From IMG/VR virus record IMGVR_UViG_3300029319_000167, positions 1-37,123 of that record: a stretch of 37,123 nt of DNA. The stretch is one strand, 5' to 3'. The notes beneath the pieces were generated by a model that ran no database searches, was not told the origin of the DNA, and saw only the letters and a list, made by a program, of their open reading frames with translations. Positions 30,046 through 35,394 of the stretch are shown in pieces. The DNA comes from a virus. Within the stretch, counting starts at the first letter, position 1. Every line of letters begins with the position of its first letter. A program made the translations under genes and the position numbers.

Positions 30046-31759
30046 TGAACCACCGACCTCTGGTATTGGCTTTTCCAAGTCTATCGAGGGGGATGCCGAG
30101 GATTTTTGCGTCCAACGCACCTTCCAATTCGCCTTTGTGAGCAGCCAATTCCAAATCCCACAACTCCATTTCCCGATCTTTGATAGCTCTATCTTCATCA
30201 ATTGCTAACGACTCATTCCAATACTCCACCGCACCAGCCAAAGAGTCAAGTCTGTCATCATTTTGTAAACAGTTACGATCAACAGTTATATGGGTCATTT
30301 GATGAAACAATTGATAGCCTAATGCTTTCTCTACTGAATCCTCTGTTCGAGGTTTTGTATCGTTTTCAATAACTGATCTGTTAATTATTAGCCTATGTTG
30401 GTTCATTACAGGCTCTAATGCGTTTATTATTCTTCTTTCTTTCTGAACATTGCTCCTAGTTCCCTCAATAGTGCAAGGATATATCTTCATAAGGTATGGC
30501 TTAAGCAAACTTTCCATCATGCCTTGACCAAATTGATCTTCCAGGAGTATTAGTTTTACCTTATTACGCTTTGCAGCTTCAGCTATACCAGTTAAAACTG
30601 GTTCTGTATAACCTTCACAAAACGATCCGACCTCTAAAACGTATAAGTTTCCATTTAAATGCGCAACTATGCTATACGCTGTCTCATCAACACCCTTACC
30701 AGAGGGATCTATCATCATCACGCAACCTGTAAATGGCAACCAATCGCCATGCAAAAAAGCTGGCTTGTGATAATAGTCATTACTAAAACCTACTGCTGGC
30801 AAATCAGAGATTCTATACTCTGCGCCTGACGACCACACCACTTTTTCGGGTGCATGATCTTTTACTTCCATAACAACTAAGTCCTGGAGTCTTAATGGAA
30901 AGCGTTGTAAGTCAGATAACGTGGTATCTAACTGAAACTGCAAGGTAAATTGTGACCGACCATAGCTTGCTTCTCTTTCCAGCAAGTCCATTTCACTAAA
31001 CCTGTCTGGATCTGTAGGTTGACCAGGTTTTGTTGCAGATAATCCTTTTATCATTGGAGCTAATGCGTCTCCATACTTCTCAGGCTTCTTTGGATAACGA
31101 CTTGTCCATATTCTGCAATCGTATCCTCTTAATCTCAGCTTGTTATATATGCTTTCTTCTGTCTGTGGTGTACCTAAAAACATTATTTCGCCATCAGGCT
31201 TAAGAATAGCGTTAAATTCTCCGCAACATTGCAATAACTTCTCTCTCATTCCTACTGTCCAGGCTGTATTCGGTACTTCGCAGTCATCAGCAAGTATTAA
31301 ATCAGCACGACTACCAGTTAACTGTCCAAATATTCCTACACTCTTAACACTAGCTGATTGATCGGGTATAGCTGGACGTACATCAAACCTATTACTAGCT
31401 GATCTTTGCTCGTTTTTATCTGGTTCAAGGCATTTTAGTATAGGCATTTCCTGGATTATCCTTAAACAGAACTGAGCAAAGTCATCCGCCCTGGTCTTAC
31501 TAGCTGATACAACCATTATCTTTTTCTGCGGATCATTTCTTAGCAGCCATAACGTATAAGCAGCAGCCATCCACGACTTACCTACACCTCTAAACGCTTC
31601 AATAATCCTTCTTTTATTTCCTTTCTGCATATATTCAGCTATATCAAGCTGAACAGTAGTCGGATCAGGAAGTTGTAAATGCCTCCATACTAAAACTAAA
31701 AAATATCTAAAGTCTTTATCATAAGGTTTGGGTAATGTTTGCCATTCGGACTTCTTCAT
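30038..31759 (-). CDS. Terminase large subunit, T7 gp19-like, 573 residues
   Basis: This is the DNA-packaging motor: an ATPase that drives DNA into the prohead and a nuclease that cuts the concatemer. Walker A is at A-F-R-G-V-G-K-S-W (55-63, K61), Walker B at L-I-L-A-D-D-C-E (154-161), and the coupling motif at M-F-L-G-T-P-Q. The nuclease domain starts near M-M-I-D-P-S-G-K-G and ends with D-D-R-L-D-S-L-A-G-A-V-E-Y-W. Length is as in T7 gp19 (586). It overlaps the small subunit by one base. In T7 it sits after the tail genes; here it precedes the capsid gene. Confidence 0.95.
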   Translation of the reverse strand: MKKSEWQTLPKPYDKDFRYFLVLVWRHLQLPDPTTVQLDIAEYMQKGNKRRIIEAFRGVGKSWMAAAYTLWLLRNDPQKKIMVVSASKTRADDFAQFCLRIIQEMPILKCLEPDKNEQRSASNRFDVRPAIPDQSASVKSVGIFGQLTGSRADLILADDCEVPNTAWTVGMREKLLQCCGEFNAILKPDGEIMFLGTPQTEESIYNKLRLRGYDCRIWTSRYPKKPEKYGDALAPMIKGLSATKPGQPTDPDRFSEMDLLEREASYGRSQFTLQFQLDTTLSDLQRFPLRLQDLVVMEVKDHAPEKVVWSSGAEYRISDLPAVGFSNDYYHKPAFLHGDWLPFTGCVMMIDPSGKGVDETAYSIVAHLNGNLYVLEVGSFCEGYTEPVLTGIAEAAKRNKVKLILLEDQFGQGMMESLLKPYLMKIYPCTIEGTRSNVQKERRIINALEPVMNQHRLIINRSVIENDTKPRTEDSVEKALGYQLFHQMTHITVDRNCLQNDDRLDSLAGAVEYWNESLAIDEDRAIKDREMELWDLELAAHKGELEGALDAKILGIPLDRLGKANTRGRWFNV

Positions 31760-31995
31760 TACGCACTACGTCTTTTTAGTGCGATAACATTCTCTATATC
31801 AGGTAACGACTTAGCCAAATCTCCGAATGGAGTATCTTCTACAGGTTGAGACGTTATCTGATTATCTTTCAAGAACTGTCTAATCACATTTAAGTCTGCT
31901 GTACTAGCCTCTCCACTATCCAGCAAATCAGTTAATACACTAGCTAACCTACCATGTAGGCTGCTAAGTATTTCAGTAGTGTCTTTTTGTGCCAT
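31759..31995 (-). CDS. Terminase small subunit, T7 gp18-like, 78 residues
   Basis: The motif L-D-S-G-E-A-S-T-A-D-L-N-V-I-R-Q-F-L-K-D-N is the signature of small terminase proteins of T7-like phages (T7 gp18 is 89 residues), which recognise phage DNA and activate the large subunit. The C-terminus is basic (A-L-K-R-R-S-A). TAATG overlap with the large subunit gene. It is the first gene of the leftward late transcript, facing the gene-free control region. A-T-T-A-G-A-C-T-A-A-G-T lies immediately upstream on the minus strand. Confidence 0.82.
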   Translation of the reverse strand: MAQKDTTEILSSLHGRLASVLTDLLDSGEASTADLNVIRQFLKDNQITSQPVEDTPFGDLAKSLPDIENVIALKRRSA

Positions 31996-32130
31996 AAACT
32001 TAGTCTAATGCAAGCCATCACAATCTGCTTTGCGGTATTACTTGCAATGGCTTACCTTCAATATAACTGCATCTGAAATCCCTGTCCACCACTAGCTCTC
32101 CACAATAGAAGAAGTAGAGTCGTATAGTCC

Positions 32131-32150
32131 TCTAATAAGATCTAATAAGA
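32131..32150. repeat. Tandem 10-bp repeat TCTAATAAGA x2
   Basis: Two exact copies lie head to tail, one helical turn apart. CTAATAAGA recurs at 32204-32212 and in inverted orientation at 32478-32486. Spacing and repetition in a control region suggest binding sites for a protein, such as the ribbon-helix-helix regulator encoded at 35212 or an initiator. Confidence 0.6.
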
Positions 32151-32262
32151 TCGGGATAGATATTTTGATTTTTGTTAGAAAAATGTGATCGGCTTTATAT
32201 ACGCTAATAAGACTCCCTCTCCCCCTTCGTGTTTTTTGGTCATTTTTGCTGATACTCTCTCT

Positions 32263-32282
32263 TTATTTTGTCTTATTTTGTC
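32263..32282. repeat. Tandem 10-bp repeat TTATTTTGTC x2
   Basis: Two exact adjacent copies within the pyrimidine-rich stretch of the control region. The unit differs from the TCTAATAAGA repeat but has the same 10-bp period. Confidence 0.55.
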
Positions 32283-32346
32283 CTGGTCTAGTCCAATAAA
32301 AATAAATAAGTCCTGGAGCTGGCGCAATAACTAGAAAATTATTAGA

Positions 32347-32382
32347 AGTAGTACTGTCTTATTGACAGCTCTACTACTTTTT
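32347..32382 (+). terminator. Terminator-like bulged hairpin with T5
   Basis: AGTAGTA plus CTGTC (32347-32358) pairs with GACAG (32364-32368) and TACTACT (32372-32378), leaving a 3-nt bulge and a 5-nt loop, followed by TTTTT. It lies ~150 nt before the first early gene, so it could attenuate leader transcription or block read-in from the left. Confidence 0.4.
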
Positions 32383-32527
32383 GCCTGGTCGATTTAGTCC
32401 AGGTGCAATTTTATTTAATATTTATTTGTAAGAATAGCCGCCTAATAGTTGCAAACTCTTATAATATCGTTTATCATTCTTATTAGATTCTATATGGATC
32501 TATTACACACTATCTTAAGAGGTTATT

Positions 32528-32893
32528 TTGACAGTATCAATTCACTCATTAAGCCGTAAGGTTGGCACAATAGACGCAAGTCTTGACAATCTTACAGCTC
32601 TATTCGGTCAGCCGTCATTATTACACCAGGACAAAATTAGTTGTTTATTCGAGGCTCGATTTCTCGACTTAGAACTGCACCTAGATTATTTTGTTAACAA
32701 TCCAACTAATGACGAGCTGCAAGAGCAGCCCGACCAGATTTACACCTGGACAATTAGCAGCTCCGACAATTTAGCGCCCGACAGATTACAGAATTTTATT
32801 AACTTTATTAATAAAGCCTGGACTAATTCACAAAAAGACAGCCCAGCCGCAACTTTAAAAGTTAATATCAAAAGTTACTACGACATGACTTAA
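32528..32893 (+). CDS. First early gene, hypothetical protein, 121 residues
   Basis: TTG start at 32528 with AAGAGG at 32517-32522; no ATG fits. The N-terminus L-T-A-L-F-G-Q-P-S then K-I-S-C-L-F-E-A-R-F and Y-T-W-T-I-S-S-S-D-N, with I-N-F-I-N-K-A-W near the end, suggests a small alpha/beta domain. I recall short early phage proteins with an F-G-x-P turn followed by W-x-I strands, but cannot name the family. As the first gene after the control region it may act on the host early in infection; that is positional inference. Confidence 0.7.
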   Translation: MTVSIHSLSRKVGTIDASLDNLTALFGQPSLLHQDKISCLFEARFLDLELHLDYFVNNPTNDELQEQPDQIYTWTISSSDNLAPDRLQNFINFINKAWTNSQKDSPAATLKVNIKSYYDMT

Positions 32894-32895
32894 TT

Positions 32896-32958
32896 ATGGC
32901 TTGGTATTCTTTCTATCTATTGGGGACTATTACTTGTTTAATAGTTCTTCTTTCCTAA
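32896..32958 (+). CDS. Possible tiny membrane peptide, 20 residues
   Basis: ATG at 32896, two bases after the previous stop. The peptide M-A-W-Y-S-F-Y-L-L-G-T-I-T-C-L-I-V-L-L-S is hydrophobic throughout. There is no strong ribosome site, but similar ~20-34-residue membrane peptides occur at 34025 and 34847 in this early region, which supports it. Confidence 0.35.
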   Translation: MAWYSFYLLGTITCLIVLLS

Positions 32959-32963
32959 CTTCC

Positions 32964-33011
32964 AGGCCTCCAGCTTTCGAGCTGGTCGCCTAGATGGTAG
33001 GCAAGCCTACC
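32964..33011 (+). other. Two tandem RNA hairpins in the early leader
   Basis: Hairpin 1: CCAGCT (32970-32975), loop TTCG, AGCTGG (32980-32985), extended by AGGC/GCCT (32964-32967 and 32988-32991) across a 2x2 internal loop; TTCG is a very stable tetraloop. Hairpin 2: GGTAGGC/GCCTACC (32996-33002 and 33005-33011), almost loopless on DNA. No T-tract follows. They lie 30 nt before the next start, so RNase III-type processing or translation control is more likely than termination. Confidence 0.6.
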
Positions 33012-33040
33012 GATTAAAACAACTTACCAGGTTAAACAAC

Positions 33041-33445
33041 ATGAACAAAACCGAGGAAAGAAAAGAAAAACTTTATAAATTAATCTTTACTCATGGAGAA
33101 AGGGTTAAAAAGTTTTTTGATATGCCAGCTTCGACTGATCCAATCGCATTATGTAAACGATTAAGGCGGTTAGAAGTGCAAGCGCAAAGAGTCCAGGACA
33201 CACACGCAAACGGACATTATGAAGAGTCCGCGCGAGCTGAAGCAAGAATAATATTAAAACTTAAAAACTTGTTACAGCCCGAAGCAACACCCGAAGATTT
33301 TTTAAAATTTGGTATCTTTTTAAATACTGACCAAAGAGGTTATGCCTTAAAGCTACCCGAAGAAGTTGTTAAAGGACACAAATTTTATAGAGATTGGGGA
33401 GACTTCGGTATTATTGCGCCTGATTTAAGGGAGGATTTAGACTAA
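33041..33445 (+). CDS. Early hypothetical protein, 134 residues
   Basis: The start ATG 33041 lies after AGG-TT and two stable hairpins. The protein is helical and strongly charged: K-T-E-E-R-K-E-K-L at the start, L-C-K-R-L-R-R-L-E-V-Q-A-Q in the middle, and a C-terminal region (F-Y-R-D-W-G-D-F-G-I-I-A-P) that looks like a small separate fold. The last codons overlap the next start (TAATG at 33444-33447). No enzyme motif, membrane segment or recognised family. Confidence 0.7.
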   Translation: MNKTEERKEKLYKLIFTHGERVKKFFDMPASTDPIALCKRLRRLEVQAQRVQDTHANGHYEESARAEARIILKLKNLLQPEATPEDFLKFGIFLNTDQRGYALKLPEEVVKGHKFYRDWGDFGIIAPDLREDLD

Positions 33446-33648
33446 TGAGTCATTATCTAACTATCAAAATACAAACAGATCCAACTAATGACGCTTTCAC
33501 TAATGGAAATATGGGGAATGAACTAAGCAGAATATTAATTAAGTATGCGAACTCAATTAAAGAGGTCGGAGAAAGTAATTTATTTATGCTTGATTCTAAA
33601 CTATATGACTACAACGGCGCAGCAGTCGGACGAGCTGAACACCTTTAA
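33445..33648 (+). CDS. Early hypothetical protein, 67 residues
   Basis: Coupled to the previous gene through TAATG. The plan is a beta strand (H-Y-L-T-I-K-I-Q-T-D), a helix (G-N-E-L-S-R-I-L-I-K-Y-A-N-S-I) and a closing L-Y-D-Y-N-G-A-A-V-G. Small phage proteins that start with a short strand, contain an E-L-x-R-I-L helix and end in D-x-N-G-x-x-V-G are common and unnamed. A terminator-like hairpin follows 8 nt after the stop. Confidence 0.7.
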   Translation: MSHYLTIKIQTDPTNDAFTNGNMGNELSRILIKYANSIKEVGESNLFMLDSKLYDYNGAAVGRAEHL

Positions 33649-33655
33649 ACAATCC

Positions 33656-33676
33656 GCCCAGGTGCAAAGCCTGGGC
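33656..33676 (+). terminator. Terminator hairpin after the first early genes
   Basis: GCCCAGG (33656-33662) and CCTGGGC (33670-33676) form a 7-bp GC-rich stem with a 7-nt loop, followed by the T-rich ATTTATTAATTTATTTTT. It probably reduces transcription between the first early genes and the small-gene string that follows. Arms contain CCAGG/CCTGG. Confidence 0.6.
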
Positions 33677-33694
33677 ATTTATTAATTTATTTTT

Positions 33695-33841
33695 ATGGCC
33701 TTTTTTACAATAACAGACGGAAACGGAACAACTCACGAAGTTGATTTATTAACAAATGATCCGTCAGCAATAGCCGAAGAGTTTAAAAGATTCGAGGCAA
33801 AAAAGAAAGCAAACAAAAAGATCCAGGAGGAAAAAGACTAA
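33695..33841 (+). CDS. Early small protein, 48 residues
   Basis: ATG at 33695 lies just after the T-tract of the terminator; TAA at 33839-33841 overlaps the next ATG. The protein starts as a short strand pair (F-F-T-I-T-D-G-N-G-T-T-H-E-V-D-L-L) and ends in a lysine-rich helix (K-R-F-E-A-K-K-K-A-N-K-K). Its 3' end carries the CCAGGAGG ribosome site of the next gene. Not recognised. Confidence 0.6.
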   Translation: MAFFTITDGNGTTHEVDLLTNDPSAIAEEFKRFEAKKKANKKIQEEKD

Positions 33842-34032
33842 TGCCTTACGAAATTTATCCGACACCTGATTCTCAATTAATGGACGATACATTCCATGAT
33901 TGGCTTGAAAAATGTCCTAACAATTGGGTTAGGATTGACATTGAACAGGGCAAAGAACCAGGAGAAAATGTTAAATGTATCTCAGCAACCTATAAATTTT
34001 ATAGGAATGATATAGGAGACAATGATGATTGA
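33841..34032 (+). CDS. Early small acidic protein, 63 residues
   Basis: It starts from the CCAGGAGG site at 33823-33830 and is coupled by TAATG. The sequence is acidic with aromatic residues (D-T-F-H-D-W-L-E-K-C-P, then K-C-I-S-A-T-Y-K-F-Y) and ends G-D-N-D-D. Size and charge resemble small host-takeover proteins of T7-like phages, but there is no recognisable family. It overlaps the next membrane peptide gene by 8 nt. Confidence 0.65.
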   Translation: MPYEIYPTPDSQLMDDTFHDWLEKCPNNWVRIDIEQGKEPGENVKCISATYKFYRNDIGDNDD

Positions 34033-34129
34033 ATTTCTTATCATAGCTGGCGGTTTATATGGGTTATACCTAGTCGGTATAGCCTTATATACCGATATTA
34101 AATATCGAAAGTCCAGGAGGAACAAATGA
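34025..34129 (+). CDS. Tiny membrane protein, 34 residues
   Basis: ATG 34025 (a second ATG is directly upstream at 34022). The segment I-E-F-L-I-I-A-G-G-L-Y-G-L-Y-L-V-G-I-A-L is one membrane helix followed by a basic tail (K-Y-R-K-S-R-R-N-K). The TGA overlaps the next ATG (ATGA at 34126-34129), and its last codons carry the CCAGGAGG site for that gene. One of three tiny membrane peptides in the early region. Confidence 0.6.
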   Translation: MIEFLIIAGGLYGLYLVGIALYTDIKYRKSRRNK

Positions 34130-34491
34130 GCTGGAATAGTTATCTCGAATTGATTGATTATGTCAATGAATTTTATGGAGCTGGAGGTATATACCAGCTC
34201 CCTATTGAACACAATGATGTTGGCTCACTTGTAAATGTCAAAACTAGACACGTTACAAGGGCTGAAATATCACACGCAATAATGATTTATTTTTCTATCC
34301 TGGAATACGCTAAACACAAGCGCTATCCGTACACATACGGGGGGAATGATTCTATTGATAGGGAAAGGATCAGGAATATATTATGTGATCTATTGTTATA
34401 CAAAAAAGATCACAACATTTATGTTGATTCATGCGCAAAGCTGGATCACGATAATGGATTAGGAAAGTTTTACCAGGAGGTTAAACAATGA
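34126..34491 (+). CDS. Early hypothetical protein, 121 residues
   Basis: CCAGGAGG at 34113-34120 gives a strong ribosome site. The protein is mixed alpha/beta: L-E-L-I-D-Y-V-N-E-F-Y-G-A-G-G-I-Y, then H-V-T-R-A-E-I-S-H-A-I-M-I-Y-F, and a helical end I-L-C-D-L-L-L-Y-K-K-D-H. No known motif. ATGA overlap with the following gene. Unrecognised; position in the early string suggests a host-directed or replication role. Confidence 0.7.
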   Translation: MSWNSYLELIDYVNEFYGAGGIYQLPIEHNDVGSLVNVKTRHVTRAEISHAIMIYFSILEYAKHKRYPYTYGGNDSIDRERIRNILCDLLLYKKDHNIYVDSCAKLDHDNGLGKFYQEVKQ

Positions 34492-34658
34492 ATGAAAATT
34501 TTTTTGAAAACCAGGCTTACAATTTAAAAAAAGGTGCGCTTGATGATGCTCTACTTAAAGGAGACATAACTAAAGAAAAGTATCTAGCTGATTCAAAGCA
34601 GCTAGATATTAAATACAAAAAACAATTACGTTTTAAAGACAATGGACAAGCAATTTAA
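34488..34658 (+). CDS. Early small helical protein, 56 residues
   Basis: It starts from ACCAGGAGG (34472-34480) and overlaps the previous stop (ATGA). The protein is hydrophilic and helical: N-Q-A-Y-N-L-K-K-G-A-L-D-D-A-L-L-K-G-D-I-T-style turns, then S-K-Q-L-D-I-K-Y-K-K-Q. Its end overlaps the next gene by 17 nt. Unrecognised. Confidence 0.6.
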   Translation: MNENFFENQAYNLKKGALDDALLKGDITKEKYLADSKQLDIKYKKQLRFKDNGQAI

Positions 34659-34854
34659 AGCATACGAAATAGTTTTTGACTATGAACATGATGGTCAACG
34701 GATGGTCAAGATGCACGTTCAAGTAGCGCAATGCCTGGAGGATGCACTTAGACACTTTATAGAAACAATACCTTACGTTGAAATATACGAGGTTAAGTAT
34801 CGAGGGCTAAGAGTTTACAACGGAAAGCCTATCAAGGAGGTTAATAGTGCCTGA
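34642..34854 (+). CDS. Early hypothetical protein, 70 residues
   Basis: ATG 34642, inside the end of the previous gene. The layout is beta-alpha-beta: Y-E-I-V-F-D-Y, then K-M-H-V-Q-V-A, then a helix C-L-E-D-A-L-R-H-F-I-E-T, then Y-E-V-K-Y-R-G-L-R-V-Y-N-G-K. The A-x-x-L-E-D-A-L pattern is common in small phage alpha/beta proteins with no assigned role. The gene carries the AGGAGG site for the next tiny gene at its 3' end. Confidence 0.65.
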   Translation: MDKQFKAYEIVFDYEHDGQRMVKMHVQVAQCLEDALRHFIETIPYVEIYEVKYRGLRVYNGKPIKEVNSA

Positions 34855-34909
34855 AGCTATTATCACACTAGCCTTATTTATTTTTTTATTTATTATTATT
34901 GTTAATTAA
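34847..34909 (+). CDS. Tiny membrane peptide, 20 residues, GTG start
   Basis: GTG at 34847 follows a strong AAGGAGG (34834-34840). The peptide M-P-E-A-I-I-T-L-A-L-F-I-F-L-F-I-I-I-V-N is almost entirely hydrophobic and fits one membrane helix. It overlaps the preceding gene by 8 nt. The strong ribosome site makes translation likely in spite of the size. Confidence 0.6.
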   Translation: MPEAIITLALFIFLFIIIVN

Positions 34910-34913
34910 ACAA

Positions 34914-35222
34914 ATGACCGAACCAATTTACAAGCTAACTGACAGGAAGCCACAACAAAAACATGGCAACAATAAAGGTCAAGTACTTTATTATTGCTCG
35001 AAAGGAGAATACTTTATCTCTGCAAATTGGGAGTATCCTCCTAACGAGGCAACCCATTGGCAAATGCTGATAGATTCACCAGCTCCTACGGAAACAGCCG
35101 AGGAGATTCAAGATAGATTGCTGAATGAATACTTAAAGGATGCTTTTCCTAATGCTGCTGATAGAGTAGCTATGTATCCACTAATTAAAAGAGCCTGGAG
35201 GTATGCACAAGATGTTAAGTAA
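34914..35222 (+). CDS. Early hypothetical protein, 102 residues
   Basis: I chose ATG 34914 rather than the in-frame TTG at 34899. The N-terminal half is basic with Tyr/Trp-rich strands (G-Q-V-L-Y-Y-C-S-K-G-E-Y-F-I-S-A-N-W-E). The C-terminal half is helical and acidic (E-I-Q-D-R-L-L-N-E-Y-L, then W-R-Y-A-Q-D-V-K). No family recognised. It overlaps the regulator gene that follows by 11 nt and carries that gene's CCTGGAGG site. Confidence 0.68.
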   Translation: MTEPIYKLTDRKPQQKHGNNKGQVLYYCSKGEYFISANWEYPPNEATHWQMLIDSPAPTETAEEIQDRLLNEYLKDAFPNAADRVAMYPLIKRAWRYAQDVK

Positions 35223-35394
35223 AGATGATTCAGTTAAACTTCAAGTTATGATTCCTACGCAATTAGAAAAAAGAATTAATTATTTAGCTGAAGCGCAGGG
35301 AATTAATAAAGCTGACCTGGTTAAACGTGTATTAACTGTATGGTTTGAGCAAAACTATGAAGCTAAGTATGACTTTTGGAGTCAAGTTAATTGA
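35212..35394 (+). CDS. Ribbon-helix-helix (CopG/Arc-type) DNA-binding protein, 60 residues
   Basis: ATG 35212 has GGAGG (35197-35201) at good spacing; ATG 35203 would be too close. The pattern S-V-K-L-Q-V-M-I-P-T-Q-L-E-K-R-I (strand then helix) followed by A-E-A-Q-G-I-N-K-A-D-L-V-K-R-V-L is a textbook ribbon-helix-helix fold, which binds DNA as a dimer with the strand in the major groove. It is directly upstream of, and overlaps, the phage RNA polymerase gene, so it may regulate early transcription or the polymerase switch. The 10-bp tandem repeats at 32131 are plausible operators; this is inference. Confidence 0.8.
   Translation: MLSKDDSVKLQVMIPTQLEKRINYLAEAQGINKADLVKRVLTVWFEQNYEAKYDFWSQVN

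Larger units (their letters stand above)
31996..32527. promoter_or_regulatory. Gene-free divergent control region (early promoters/possible origin)
   Basis: These 532 nt separate the leftward terminase genes from the rightward early genes, and I find no convincing ORF. They contain two different 10-bp tandem repeats (32131-32150 and 32263-32282), two further CTAATAAGA copies (32204-32212 direct, 32478-32486 inverted), a pyrimidine-rich stretch on the plus strand (32211-32290), several A/T-only blocks, an imperfect hairpin with T5 (32347-32382) and a TATAAT (32460-32465) lacking a clear -35 box. Early promoters recognised by host polymerase are expected here. An origin is possible from the repeats and AT-rich blocks but not shown. 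Confidence 0.55.

Noticed and set aside
32131-32282. Short tandem repeats as a CRISPR array
   Set aside because: Units are 10 bp, only two copies each, with no spacers.
32460-32465. TATAAT as an early host promoter
   Set aside because: No -35-like hexamer at 16-18 nt; TTGACA at 32362 is too far away. Mentioned in the control region only.
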